A stretch of 64,000 nucleotides of DNA from Balamuthia mandrillaris (lineage: Eukaryota > Discosea > Longamoebia > Balamuthiidae): positions 1-64,000 of the forward strand of contig JAVKOQ010000255.1 of NCBI GenBank assembly GCA_031835245.1, given 5' to 3'. How positions within the stretch are numbered: position 1 is the stretch's first letter; each line of letters begins with the position of its first letter. Positions 10,948 to 22,348 of the stretch are shown in pieces. A program made the translations under genes and the position numbers. The notes under the pieces are model-generated. The model did not search any database and was not told the origin of the DNA. It saw only the letters and a list, made by a program, of their open reading frames with translations.

Positions 10948-12540
10948 ATGAGCGACGTGTCAGACATCGAAAGCAGCGAGGAGGAGCAGAAGAAACCACA
11001 GGACGCCAATTCAGATGATGAGGATGGGTCAGACTACAGCGATGACGATGATTATGACGATGACGACGACTACGACGACGACGAAGACTATGATGAAGAT
11101 GATGATGACGAAGAGTCAGATGAGGCTGGCAAAGAAGCTCTCGCCGAGTTCAAGAACTTCAAGTTGCGAAAGAGTCCTCGATCCCTTCCTTTGAACAAGA
11201 TCGAAAAGTCCTCCGAGGAGCAGCCTCCCTGGGCCTCCGCTCAGCTTAGAAAAACCCCTCGCGGGGAGTCCAACAACGCAGCCGTCGGCAAAGGTGAGGA
11301 CGAAACCGGTGCCCCGTGGAAACTCAACCTTCGAAAGACCAGCGCTGCGCCTCGTCCAACAGGTGGTCCCGACAGTCCAACCTCTCAAGGAGGAGGTGGT
11401 GGAGAAGATCAACAAAAGCCAGCATGGATGGTCAACTTGAAGAAGACGCCGCGCTCGCCACGTTCCACGGAAGCAGCTGCCGCCCAGCCTCCCCAGCTCA
11501 AAGCCGAGGAGCAAGGGGAGGAGTACGTGCCTGAATGGAAGAAGAAGCTTCTCGCCACGAAGAGAGGAGATATGCCTAAGTCTCCCAACAACAATAACGC
11601 TCCACCTGCTAAAATTTGGGCAGAGAAGCAGCAACAGCCTCCACCTTCGCAATCCACCCAACAGCAACAACCACTGGGGTCAAGAGGACCCCAACAACCA
11701 CAACAACAGAGACCACCCGCCAGCCAACAAGGGGTTGGGGGCGGTGGTGGACCTTCTGGGAGTGTTGTGAGGAAAGAAGGCCCACAAGGTGGGGGCAGTG
11801 TTGTGAATAGGGCTCCTCTCTCCTCTTCAACCAATAACGGCGGCATTCCTCCTCAGCAGATGCCTCGTGAGGGCGCCACGGAGGCTAGCGGAGGAGCTTC
11901 TCAGCTTCCTTCCTCTTCCACCGAGGGCGATGCCACGAAGGGTCACAGCAGAATAGAAAGAGACTCCTCCTCTTCCTCAAAGAGCAAGGCAGGTAGAGCG
12001 GAGGAAAAGAGTGCAGCCGTGGCACCAGCAGCAGAGTCCAAAGACGAACCATTCACAGCCAACGACGCCCGCAACGCCTACAAGTGCAAGAAAGAGCTGG
12101 CCATCCTCAAGCTCCGCTTCGAGCAGGAAGAGAGGCTGCGCCGCAACGCGCAGAAGCGGCTTCGCTCGGCACACAAGGCCCTCGCCGCCGCCATCAAGGA
12201 GCTTGACATTGCCAGGGAGAAGCTGGAGGGGCTCGAGAACTCCCTCGATGAGAAGAGGAGCCGGAAGGCCATGGAGAGGGTGGCCGAGATGGAGCAGAGC
12301 CTCATAGTGGAGTTTGGCGAGGAGGCGCTGAGCTCCGACTCGGACCTGGACGTGCCGGGCATGGCCAAGGATAAGGCGGATAAGCGAAGGCGTCGAAAGA
12401 TGAAGCCGGGGCATGGATCCAAGAAGACCAGGGCCAAGAGGGCCACCACCACCGATGGCTCCTCCGCTGCTGGCGGAGCATCGGCTGCCTCCGTTGGCGG
12501 GAAGAAGTCCTCTTCTTCTCGTCCTTCCAAGAAAGACTAA
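10948..12540 (+). CDS. Acidic protein with four Trp-Leu-Lys motifs and C-terminal coiled coil
   Basis: This is a single-exon gene of 530 residues. The start MSDVSDIES follows ACGAAACA and begins a very acidic tract (Asp/Glu/Tyr, residues about 1-55). Four spaced copies of a short motif follow: PPWASAQLRKTPRG, APWKLNLRKTSAAPR, PAWMVNLKKTPRSPR and VPEWKKKLLATKRG. A Gln/Pro/Gly/Ser-rich low-complexity middle leads to a charged coiled coil of about 90 residues (YKCKKELAILKLRFEQEERL through ERVAEMEQSLIVEF) and a basic tail (DKRRRRKMK). The W-x-x-x-L-[RK]-K-T motif recalls WH2-like LKKT actin-contact motifs and the PEWKxxLL motif of some actin-associated proteins, but that link is inference. The family is not recognised. 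It is divergent from the HAT-repeat gene and shares its promoter. Confidence 0.8.
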   Translation: MSDVSDIESSEEEQKKPQDANSDDEDGSDYSDDDDYDDDDDYDDDEDYDEDDDDEESDEAGKEALAEFKNFKLRKSPRSLPLNKIEKSSEEQPPWASAQLRKTPRGESNNAAVGKGEDETGAPWKLNLRKTSAAPRPTGGPDSPTSQGGGGGEDQQKPAWMVNLKKTPRSPRSTEAAAAQPPQLKAEEQGEEYVPEWKKKLLATKRGDMPKSPNNNNAPPAKIWAEKQQQPPPSQSTQQQQPLGSRGPQQPQQQRPPASQQGVGGGGGPSGSVVRKEGPQGGGSVVNRAPLSSSTNNGGIPPQQMPREGATEASGGASQLPSSSTEGDATKGHSRIERDSSSSSKSKAGRAEEKSAAVAPAAESKDEPFTANDARNAYKCKKELAILKLRFEQEERLRRNAQKRLRSAHKALAAAIKELDIAREKLEGLENSLDEKRSRKAMERVAEMEQSLIVEFGEEALSSDSDLDVPGMAKDKADKRRRRKMKPGHGSKKTRAKRATTTDGSSAAGGASAASVGGKKSSSSRPSKKD

Positions 12541-12839
12541 GCCGGTCTTCATGGGTGTTGTGTTCGTTTTTGATGCGTCTGCACACGGGAAAAAAAGCCA
12601 AAGAGAGAGATTCCACTGTAAAACTGAATAAAACGCAAACTGAGTAAAATTTTAAAAAGTAAAAGCACATCATGATAAAGGGGTGGACCTGGTTGTTTTT
12701 TTTTTTCTTTCGAAAAAAAAGAAAAAAAAAACAACAACCAAGTTCTTCCTTTTGGTTTTTTTTTCGTTGGTTATATCGATTAAAAACAAATAAAAAACAA
12801 AAAACAAAAAAACAAAACCATCAAACAAGACAATAGATG

Positions 12840-15800
12840 TCATTCTCCTCCAGAAGGTGGCTGTTGGTGGCGACGAGGCGATTGTTGTTGCTTGAGAGAA
12901 GAAAGAGGAGGCAAGACAGAAGATACGGGTGGGATAGGTTGTTGTTGAGAGGTTGGTGATGGTGGGTGCCGGTGAAACGAGTCATGGGCATATAATGTAG
13001 AAGGAAAAGAAGGGCTAAAACCAAATATAGAGGCATTGTGGTCCAGAGACGACGAGGGCAGAGACAGCATACTGTGCTGCCCCATAAAACCCGTCGCGTA
13101 GGAGGCCGAAGCAGAAGGAGGAGAGGGAAGAAAAGCATCAGGAAAAGCGGTGGAAGAAGTTGAGGGGGTGGCGGCGGCGGCGGTGGTGATGCTTGCCATA
13201 GCAGAGGGCATGGTAGGAGTTGTGGCAGGAATAACAGAGGGAAACTGGTCGGGAGGAGGATGAAGATTAGAGTGGTGGTTGGTGGACATGGGGTGATGGC
13301 CCCCACTGCCAACAGTCGGAGAGAAAGGAGGCAGAGTGCCTATGGACTGGCCCCAGGGAAGCAGGTCTGCTGGGCCAGCATTCGCGGAAGAGGAGGTAAA
13401 GGTATGCCTCCTACCCCGTGTTTGAGATGAGGATGAAGAAAAAGAGGAAGAAGATGAGTAAGCATCTCCACTGCCTTTGTGGTGACGTGCGGCGGTAGAG
13501 TGACGGTCGTCACGCCGAATGCTGATGGGCTGAGACCGTTGCCCTTCAGAAAGACCTTGATCAGATAGATTGTGGTTCTCAAGCTGACCGGCAAGCACAG
13601 AAACGCTATCCTCCGCGGCTGGCGAGGTTTGCTGGCTCCTACGATTATTAAGGTTGTTGGTCTTTTGTTTACGTTTTCTGAATTGGGAGTTGTCTTTGGT
13701 GGATTGACGGTAAGAAGTGTCTCCCTCTGGATAAAGAAGATCCTCCTCGGTGAAGAACGGGTCCCAGTCCTCCGGCAGAGGCATGCTGCCCTCCATCTCC
13801 GGCTCAGGTGATGGGCTAGCTTTCTTCTCTTCGTTATTGTTGGTAAAGGGAGAAGAATGCGCCTCCCTGTGCTCAGCGGAAAGCAGTTTTGGTTTTCTTC
13901 GTCGAGGGGACGCTTGTTTTTGTTGCTGAGAATGATGTTGATGTTGGGCATGGGCTTTCTGGAAGGCAGTCTGACTGAGGGACTCACCTCCAGAGGCAGG
14001 AGCTTGGTCTGCCTCACCTTGAATAGAGGGCTGGTCGTGATAAGCTTGGTGATGATTAAGCGCTCGGACCAGCAAAGAAGAGGGCGGACTGCTGCCGATG
14101 GCATCAGTGGAAGGAGCAGCAGAAGTGTGAGTAGCGTCAGCTGAGGATCTGGGGCTTTGTTGAGGAGACAAACAGGTGGAAGGGGAGTCGCAAGGTGAAA
14201 AGGCAGAAGGAGAGGAAGGAGGAGTTGGGCTACTGGATTCAGGGCTTGAGTCGCGCTTGTTGGCTGGTTGGTGCGGTGGCTGTTTTTGTCGGCGTTGGTT
14301 GTTCCAGCTAGCTCGTGAGTTGCCTCCCGGCTGGTTTTTTTTGTGACTGGTTGAGGGGGACCTAACAACCTCGTGACTGTGGCTCTTGTTTCGGCCATCT
14401 TTGCGAGAGTGCGCTGAAGATCGCCTCATTTGTCGCCGGGCTGCTTGTATCAGAGGCGCCCCATTGCCACTCCGTCTGGGTGATGTCAGTGTAGAGGAGG
14501 GGGGCGAAGAAGCAGAAGCGGAAGAAGATGAAGAGGATATAGAACTCGCTAAAGAAGAGGAGGAAGGAGGAGAGTAGGCAGAACTAGATGATTGGCCACT
14601 ATTCCCAGTTCCTCGCCGGGTATTCACTGATGCTTCCTTTTTAACCCTAGCAGGACTATATTGACCACCGCTGCCAGGATCCAACGAGGGAACTACTCCG
14701 CTCGTTGCAGTACCTCTTTGTTGGTATTGTTGATGATGCGGATGGTGCTGATGCTGATGATGGGAGCGGGTTTGGCCGCCTCCTCTTTGGGCACTACCGA
14801 CAGCCGGAAATCCAGGCGGACCGAGGTGCTGCCTTCCTCGCTGAGCTTTTGGAGGACTGTGAGGGGGAGATGTCGGGGCGTTCATGCTATAAGATCTTGC
14901 TCGTGCCTTTAACTTGCGAACAGCAGCACTGCTAGGAGGAGATCCTCCCTCGCCTGTTGATGGGGCCACCATCGAGGAAACGGTGAGGGTGGGTTGGGGA
15001 GGTGGTGGACCTCTATAGGTGGCCACCCCGCCACTGGAAGTCAGCGTGGCAGCGGCACGATGTGTGGAACGATGAGGAGAGGCATGGTGCTGATGATGGG
15101 CATTATGATGATGGTGAGGGTGATGGTGCTGATAATGCAGCCGTTGTTGTTGTGTTCGTAGAGAACCAATCCCAGTGCCACCAGCTGCCACTCGACCGCG
15201 GGAAGCCCCAACAGAAGTGGAGGCGTTTATGTGGGTATAGGCTTGGGAGGCAGCCGCCATCATACGCAAATAATTCTGCTGAGCAGGGGAGAGGTCCGAT
15301 ACGCTGGTAGGGAGGCCAGCTGCCCTGGTGGGTGTCATTCCAGGTCCGGAAACGTTAGAAGCAAGTTGACCGCCACGACCCCTACCACCCCTCACGCCTC
15401 TGCCACGACCGCGGCTAAAGGCACCCAGGTCTGTGCCTGGAGGAGGAAAGGAAGCAGGGAAGTGGGGAGGGTGCCCTCCTCCTGCTGCTGCTGCTACTGG
15501 ACCATTTGTAAAAGCCAAGAGGTTGGTTCCCAGTGGCATAAAGCCAGTAGGCACTGCCTGCTGTTGCTGATGCTCGAGAACTGCAGGAATAGATTTCTTG
15601 GGCATGGGTGGAGGGACGAATGGACCCCCATAAGGTTCTCCCAGCATAAAGGGATGGAAAGAAGCCTGCTGTGGGGACCATCTGTCCTCTGGATCTAATC
15701 GAAGCATGCCCTTAATCAAATCTGTAAAGCTCTCTCGCTTTGTCCGTTCTTTTGTTTTTTGTTTTTTTTTTGTTTTGAGTAACTTATGCGTCACGTTTGT

Positions 15801-16482
15801 AATGGGAGAAAGAAAGTACCTTCTTCCCGGGCCTCAGGGGAGAGATTTTTCTTAAAGCGATAGCCCTGGATTATTTGATGAAGATCATTCGATGGAAAGT
15901 ACCGCTTCGACTGCTGCACTGAAATATTTTGTTCCTAAAATTGATGAAGATTAAGTAAATTCTCACCAAGCCGTTTGCAACTCAAATAATTCAAAATGAC
16001 GCAGGGCAAAGGACATACCTGAGCATACTGCTCCTCGCTTTTGAATTGGTATGCGAAGGTACCATCCTCTCGTGGATACTTGTTATAGAATTTGTCTACA
16101 AACTTGCCTTCTGACAGTAATGCCTCAGGTGGATCACTGGTATGAGTGAGTGTAATAGTTGGTCAGTTGTGAGGAAAAAAAAAAGCGACGCTAAGAGTGA
16201 ACTTTACCCCAACATTTCGATGATTCGAGCAAGCTGGTTGTGTTCATTGTGACCAGGAAAGAGAGGAAGCCCAAGAAAGAGCTCAGCTACAAGACAACCG
16301 AGCGACCACATATCAATTTTCGATGTATATCTACAACCAAGAATGACTTCAGGGGATCGGTAGAAGCGTGACTGTATGTAAGTGTAGATAGTTTCGTGCT
16401 CCCAACAAGCACTGCCAAAATCTATGACCTTGATTTCTGGAGACCCCGTTTGGCTATTAAATGGGATTATGTGTTACACTTC

Positions 16483-16521
<39 letters not shown>

Positions 16522-17688
16522 AACAAAGAAGACGTACTTCCGAAGTAGAATGTTTTCTGGCTTAAGGTCACAATGAACGAGCCCGCACTCGTTCAATGCT
16601 TCCAAGGATTTTAATATCTGCTTTAAGAAGATACGGATGAGGTTGGTAGAAAGTCCAAGGTAGCGTTTCTGCTTTAAGACCTCAAAGAGATTAAGGCTCA
16701 ACAGCTCAAAGACGAGGCAGAGATGGTTTCGGTCCACAAAATGATCGATCATCTCCACCATATTGAATGTATCTGGATCGTAGTTACTATTCAGCTGAGA
16801 TAAGATAAAGAATGTCAGTCAGAGAGCGAGAGAGAGCGCGAGAGAGAAAGAAAGCAAGAAAGAAACGACAAGATAGACAGATATGGCAAGAAAGCAAGAA
16901 AGAAAATATGAATAATGAAAGAAACTTGACAAGCATACCAATTCAAGAATTTGCAGTTCAAATTTGCCCTGGTTGGTATAGGCGAGGCGATTCCGGACGA
17001 CCTTGATCGCCACAATATCACCCGTGTCCAATTTCTTGCATTTGACCACTTGGCCAAAAGTCCCTTGCCCTAACAAGTCCAATACGAGGTATCTGTTTGT
17101 TGGAAAGAAAAGGTTTTACAAATGAGCAATTACAAAAAAGAGAGCGAGGGTGATCGTAACCTCTTTCTTTCAGGGAGACCTAAAACGTCGCCCACGTAAA
17201 GGATGAGATCAGCGTTGACGTTGTCGTAGTTATAGTTATCCACTCCTTGAGAAGGCTTCGTTAGCACTCTGCGGGGATTAGAACTGGGCATGTAACGAAA
17301 TTCTGGGTTGCAGCGTCGAAAGAGACTCAAAATGTCTCGAGTGACCAGGTGCACCAACTGGTTCATATTCGCAAAGTATTAGAAGGAAGAAGAAGGAAGA
17401 TGGAAGGAAATCAAGAACAAGCACAATCACCAACAAAGACTGAGAAGAAAGCAACAAGCAAAGAGGCGAGAGAGAGGAAAGGGAAGAACGCCACACCGAT
17501 GACGAAGACGCGGTTCCGGCAGGAAGGGCGTCTTTGGACCCAGAGTGAACGGGCGAGAACGCACTGAAAGGGTGCTGGCCGGGTGCCAGTAAGACCTCGG
17601 TAGCCATGGCTGTTGCCGCGGGCTGATGAGGGTCCACAGTGGTTCCTCCCCCTCCTCCTCCGTTATTGTTGTTGTCATTATGGTCCAT
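12840..17688 (-). CDS. YAK1: YAK1-type DYRK family protein kinase with long disordered tail
   Basis: This is a dual-specificity-type kinase of the DYRK/YAK1 group, which acts in stress and growth control. Eight or so exons run from 17688 ([11 protein letters not shown]) to a very large last exon (15735-12840). The YAK1-specific N-box is present ([32 protein letters not shown]). Then come the glycine loop [19 protein letters not shown] with the ATP lysine, [11 protein letters not shown] (HCD, as in DYRKs), [10 protein letters not shown], the activation segment [17 protein letters not shown] and [16 protein letters not shown]. The C-lobe ends [21 protein letters not shown]. About 900 residues after the kinase domain are Ser/His/Gln/Pro-rich with no recognised domain. 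Introns carry (AG)n on the + strand, that is CT on the sense strand. Exon limits for the middle exons are approximate. Confidence 0.92.
16484..16516. repeat. (GA)n microsatellite in a YAK1 intron
   Basis: A GA run, read as CT on the gene's sense strand, lies in the intron between the [11 protein letters not shown] exon and the DFG exon. Confidence 0.9.
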
Positions 17689-18524
17689 TCTCAGCCGTTC
17701 AAGAGGAAAAGCAGTGGTTGTGTTGATGAGGAGGGCGGTGGCGGCCTCAAAACAAAAAAAGAAATCCTAGGATTGAAGTTATGTGTGTTGGCTGGAAGGA
17801 AGAGGAGGGGAGAGGGAAGCGCAAATAATAATAAAAAAGGAGTACCGCCACCCTTTCTCCTTTCCCCCCGCCTAGCTGTTGTTCCACAAAAGAAAAAGGT
17901 CTGGGCGAAAGTGGTGGTGGTGGCTTTTTTTTTTTCAAAGTGGTTGTCTCTTGGTGAGCAAAGGGGCTTCAAGCGAGAGTTGACCGCCAAATCGACTCGC
18001 GTAGCGGCCACACTGCGTGTCTCAGCTCCACAATAAAAGAAGAAGGGAGGGTGGCGAAGGAAAAAAAAGAAATAAAGAGAAAGAAAGAAAGAACAAAAAG
18101 GGAGAAAAAAAGAATGAGAGAAAAAGAGGGGGAAAAAAAAGAAATGAGTTTTTTGTGTGTGTTTTGTTGTCGCGCTGATCCGATTGAGTTTTGGTTGTTG
18201 CGTCAGCCAAAAAAAAAAAGATGAGTTTTGAGGCAGGCTGCTTTCTTCTTCTGTTTTTTTTTAAATTTTGGTTACTTTTTTTTTTCAACGTAAAAAAAAA
18301 AACCCTGTCGACCAAAAAGCTTTGTCCACTATCTGTGCACACGGTGAGCACACGATAACCACCGCTGCACCAATGCTTCACCATTTGTGCGGGAAAGGGC
18401 AGAAAAAGAGCCACAGAGTTCTTTGCTTCGAAAAAAAAAAAAAAAAGAGTAGCAAAAAAGTAGCGGTGGTTGATCGAACGACTCTCTCTCTCTTCTTGTA
18501 GAGGACAGTTTTTTTTTAAAAAAA
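17689..18524. other. Divergent intergenic region, YAK1 to LAMTOR1-like gene
   Basis: No convincing gene is visible. The stretch is full of A and T homopolymers and purine-rich low complexity (about 18050-18140). A TGTCGACC motif lies at about 18306, some 220 bp upstream of the LAMTOR1-like start. Long ORFs here are low-complexity artefacts. Confidence 0.6.
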
Positions 18525-19753
18525 ATGGGTTGCAATTCATCCAAGAGCGGAGGTAATCGCTCGCTGCGCTACTCATTCTTTTGTTTTTTTTTTAAAGAAA
18601 AAATTCTAACTTTTGGGGTGGGGCAGATGTGCAGGAGGCAAGAAAGAGGGAGCGCCAGCAGGCGCAGACGGCAAGCAAGCAGCCCGCTCAGTTCCCTGGT
18701 TCGAGCAAGGCCACCAGCAGCAGACCTATTGGCGCGCAGGGTGGCCCTTCGGGTGCCTCGGACGGGTAGGTCCTTCAACGCTCCCCTCTTCAAAATAGCC
18801 ATTACAACCCTTTTCGCTGTTCTTTCCCCCTGCCTTTTTCTTTTTCTCTGTCTACTGTTCTGCTTATTCTTGTTGTCATGCTCTTGTTTATTCTTGTGGT
18901 TCTGGTTCTGGTTGTTCTTCTTGTTCTTCTTGTTCTTCTTTCTCTTCTTCTTCTTCTTCTTCTTCTTCTTCTTCTCCTCTTCTTCTTCTTCTTCTTCTTC
19001 TTCTTCTTCTTCTTCTTCTTCTTCTTCTTCTTCTTCTTGTTCTTCTTGTTCTTCTTGTTCTTGTTCTTCTTGTTCTTGTTCTTCTTGTTCTTGTTCTTCT
19101 TCTTCTTCTTCTTCCCGTTAACATACTCTCTTCTTTCTGTCTCTCTCTCCTCTCTCACCCTCCCTCCCTCGTTCTCTAACTGATCATTACGTAGAGAGGA
19201 GATCAAATTTGGAACGTCATACACGGATAGACGCCAGGGAGAAAGTGACTATCTCAAAAACCTTGTTGAAAAGACCTCACAGTATGTATCATGTTAATTT
19301 GCAGCAAATTCCCCTTCGCGTTCCTTATCTTTCCTGTGCTACGCTGGATGTCATTTGCCAACACATTTGCAAAAATAGGAACCTCATCGATGTGTCTCAG
19401 TCAAATGTAGGAATGGACGCCACTACCGTAGAGCAACGCAAAAAGGATTACAGGTACCGTGTACTTACCGTGTTGTTTTTGCTATTCTCCTTCTTCCTTC
19501 TTATACTGTACTGTGTCTCTTTGCTTCTCTCTTCTTGTTGATGCTTTGGATTGGTAATTGTCTTTTGTAGGGAACGAGAAAGCGTACGGTCTGTGTTAGA
19601 GAGCGCTGTACCTGCTATCTCTTTGCTGTCCCTGCCTGCCGCTTCCACGACTGCAGAAGACATTCCAGCTTTGCTCTCTTCTCTTGTTGAAGCACCAAAA
19701 CTCCAATTCGTATGTATCTTTTTTTTTCCTCACGGCCCAACCTCTTGTAGCCT

Positions 19754-19800
<47 letters not shown>

Positions 19801-19902
19801 ATACAGATGGGAACATGCGGCCAGGAGCTGAGCAGCGCCTTTCTGGACATGACCGTGCAAGACTGCGGCGACTTAGTCATTCCCTTTGGCTCTGCCACGT
19901 AA
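18525..19902 (+). CDS. LAMTOR1: LAMTOR1/p18-like Ragulator subunit
   Basis: In animals LAMTOR1 is the lipidated anchor that ties the Ragulator-Rag-mTORC1 platform to lysosomes. Six exons join in phase: 18525-18552, 18627-18765, 19195-19281, 19379-19453, 19571-19709, 19807-19902. The start MGCNSSKSG carries the myristoylation glycine and adjacent palmitoylation cysteine typical of p18. After a polar linker the helical core reads YLKNLVEKTSQNLIDVSQSN, which aligns with the animal stretch ending ASNIIDVS. It continues GMDATTVEQRKKDYRERE and ends DCGDLVIPFG, like the animal EELVVQFG terminus. The length of about 187 residues fits the family (animal p18 is 161). The short exons were placed by phase and similarity; the large second intron is a (TTC)n microsatellite. 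Confidence 0.82.
18944..19115. repeat. (TTC)n / (TTG TTC)n microsatellite, LAMTOR1 intron
   Basis: About 170 bp of CTT trinucleotides with interspersed GTT fills most of the intron 18766-19194. The spurious poly-Ser, poly-Phe and poly-Leu ORFs here are translations of this repeat. Confidence 0.95.
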
Positions 19903-19954
19903 ACCGCGACCGATTTTTTCTCACAAAAAAACAAAAATAATTGCTTGATTATCG

Positions 19955-20015
19955 ACAAATATCGACCCATTTCTAATTTACGTCGACAAATGGTCGACAA
20001 ATATAGACGTCACGA
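19955..20015. promoter_or_regulatory. Cluster of TCGACAAA motifs upstream of HRD1
   Basis: Four tightly spaced copies occur: ATCGACAAATATCGACCC, then ACGTCGACAAA and TGGTCGACAAA. They sit 90-145 bp before the HRD1 start and just after the LAMTOR1 stop. The same GTCGAC core recurs at many other promoters in this window. A regulatory role is inferred. Confidence 0.4.
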
Positions 20016-20101
20016 AAACACCCAACAAAAAAAAAACACAAAGTACAAAAATAGCTCCACAGGGAGAAACAAGGCTTGAGGAGGGAAGAAGGCCGTAACA
20101 A

Positions 20102-20426
20102 ATGGGGGGCAGACTGATGGCCTATGCGTGTCTTAGCACGCTAGCCACAGCGGCTGTTGTTGCCAACACTTTCAAAACGCATAACCAGTTTTTTCCAGCT
20201 GTGGTGCACCTCACTCAGTCGAAACCTTGCTTGATGGTTTGGACCACATCGCATTATTTTGTTTTTTTTGAGTTCTTTGTTCGCTTGTTTCGTTAACAAA
20301 ATGGCTGCCGTACGAACGAGCAGGTGCTGGGTAACTTGGGCATTGTATTTACCATCCTTTTTGGCCACATAATCAAAAAGCTCTTTCTTGGTACCCTTCG
20401 AGAGATTGAAGTTGAGGTTGGTATTA

Positions 20427-20466
<40 letters not shown>

Positions 20467-22122
20467 CTTTCTCATTCTCTCCCACACATCATTCTTTTTT
20501 TGTTTGTCTGATGGAATTGGATTGTTCGTAGCATTTGACTGAGCGTATATGGGCCACTATCACCGACACCCTGCTTGCTATGACCATCTTTCGCAATGAG
20601 TTCAACATTCTGTTCTTCGCTCTTTTTACTTCCCTTCTGTTCCTGAAGATCTTCCACTGGCTTGCAAACGACCGTGTGGATTATGTTTGTTCTCTCTCTC
20701 TCTCTCTCTCATTCATTCACTCACCTTATGCTCGAAAAATGTTACAGCTGCAACAAGCCCCTCCCACGTCCAACCTGGTCTACGTGCGCCTGCTAGCTTT
20801 GATGTGTCTCTCCTTGTCAGCCGATTTGACGCTACTTTCCCACTCGGTCTCGGCGACTCTGGCGCATGGCCCTTCCATGATGCTTCTCTTTGGGTTTGAG
20901 TTTCTGCTTTTGGCCTCTACGGCGCTTTCAACCATGGTCAAGTTCGCTATCACTGTATTTGACAACTATCGAGAGGGTACATGGGACAGGAAAGGAGCCA
21001 TCATACTCTACCTCGAGTTCTTCACAGACATATTCCAACTGCTGGTCTACCTCGTTTTCTTCGCCATCGTGATGGTTCACTATGGTCTTCCTTTGCACAT
21101 TGTGCGCAACGTTTACTTGACCATACGGTCTTTGAAGCAATGCATCAACACGCTGATCAGCTATCGCAGGGCTACTGCCAACATGAACGAAAGGTTTGTT
21201 TGTTTGTTTGTTTGTTTGTTTGTTTGTTTGTTTGTTTGTTTGTTTGTTTGTTTGTTTGTTTGTTTGTTTGTTTGTTTGTTTGTTTGTTTGTTTGTTTGTT
21301 TGTTTGTTTGTTTGTTTGTTTGTTTGTTTTTTGCGTTTTGTTCGTCTCCTTTCCAGTGATAAAGGCAGAGAGGACTGAGCTACCCTTCATAATCCTTTTC
21401 GTGCTTGCTATCAACGATTTAGATTCCCTGATGTCACTCCAGAGGAGTTGGCTGACTCAGAGCAGATCTGCATCGTGTGCAGAGAGGACATGACTCATGG
21501 AAAGAAGCTACCCTGCGGCCACATTCTGCACTTCAACTGCCTTTTGAACTGGTTGCAACGCCAACAGACCTGTCCCATTTGTCGCATGTCAGTATTAGCC
21601 GCACCCCCTCAACAAGCACAACGGCAACAGCAGCAACAACAGCAGCAACAACAGCAACCACAACGACACCAACATCAACCACAACATGGTGACGACTATC
21701 CTGGAGCTCATCGGCTCTACAGAGAGCACCAAGAACCATTCGCCGGCCGAGAAGGACCATACCCTTCTTCTTCCTCCTCTGCTTCTTCCTCTTCTTCGGC
21801 AGGAGGCTCGTCGTACCAAGCGGTAGGAGCGTCCCTCCTCGACACAGAACCCATTCAGCTGCTTCAGATACTTCAGATCCAAGTGGCTGAGCTACAAGAG
21901 CAAATGGCCCACATGCAGCGGCAGTTGGCTGACATGCAGAACAAACAAGGGTCAGCTTCATCCACTGCTAACTCTTCCTCTTCCTCCTCTTCCTCCTCCT
22001 CTGATTCCACATCTACTGCACAAGGAGTAATAGAGGGAATGGCAGGAGGAGAAGAGGATGATGACGATCCAACCTCTCTTAACGCGCTACGACGGAGACG
22101 ACTCCTCCACTTCTCCAAATGA
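20102..22122 (+). CDS. HRD1: HRD1/synoviolin ER-associated degradation E3 ubiquitin ligase
   Basis: HRD1 is the multispanning ER ubiquitin ligase that forms the ERAD retrotranslocation channel and ubiquitinates misfolded proteins. Exons cover 20102 to about 20240, about 20324-20418, about 20531-20682, about 20749-21193 and 21422-22122. Family signatures are in order: an N-terminal helix with FFPAVVHLTQSK, IIKKLFLGTLREIE, HLTERIWATITDTLLAMTIF, FLKIFHWLANDRVDY, then repeated hydrophobic membrane segments. After the last intron NERFPDVTPEELADSEQ leads into a RING-H2 finger: CIVCRED, LPCGHILHFNCLLNWLQRQ, TCPICR. The cytosolic tail is Gln- and Ser-rich with one short coiled coil (LQILQIQVAELQEQMAHMQR) and an acidic end. 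The intron before the RING exon begins directly with a (TTTG)n array at its 5' splice site. Confidence 0.93.
21193..21330. repeat. (TTTG)n microsatellite starting at a 5' splice site
   Basis: About 33 tandem TTTG units begin immediately at the GT of the intron following NMNER. The donor site is therefore the first unit of the array. Confidence 0.95.
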
Positions 22123-22348
22123 GTGCTGATGATGAACAGAAAGGTCGTACACATTCCGGCAATTGACAAATGTATAGTTATAAACCACGGTCCGTGGTAA
22201 CCACCATCCTTATTATTATCAACAACAACAGTCAACATGTTACAAAGGAGAAGAAGAAGAAGAAAAGGAACGTTTTACGTATTTCTTTGCTGCCTTCTCT
22301 TCTTCTTTCTCTTCTCTCTCCTATCTTTTCTCCTGTTTTCAGCTGGCT

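Noticed and set aside
18022-18576. Long minus-strand ORF upstream of the LAMTOR1-like gene
   Set aside because: Composed of Phe/Ser/Lys low complexity from homopolymer-rich DNA, with no family features; treated as intergenic.
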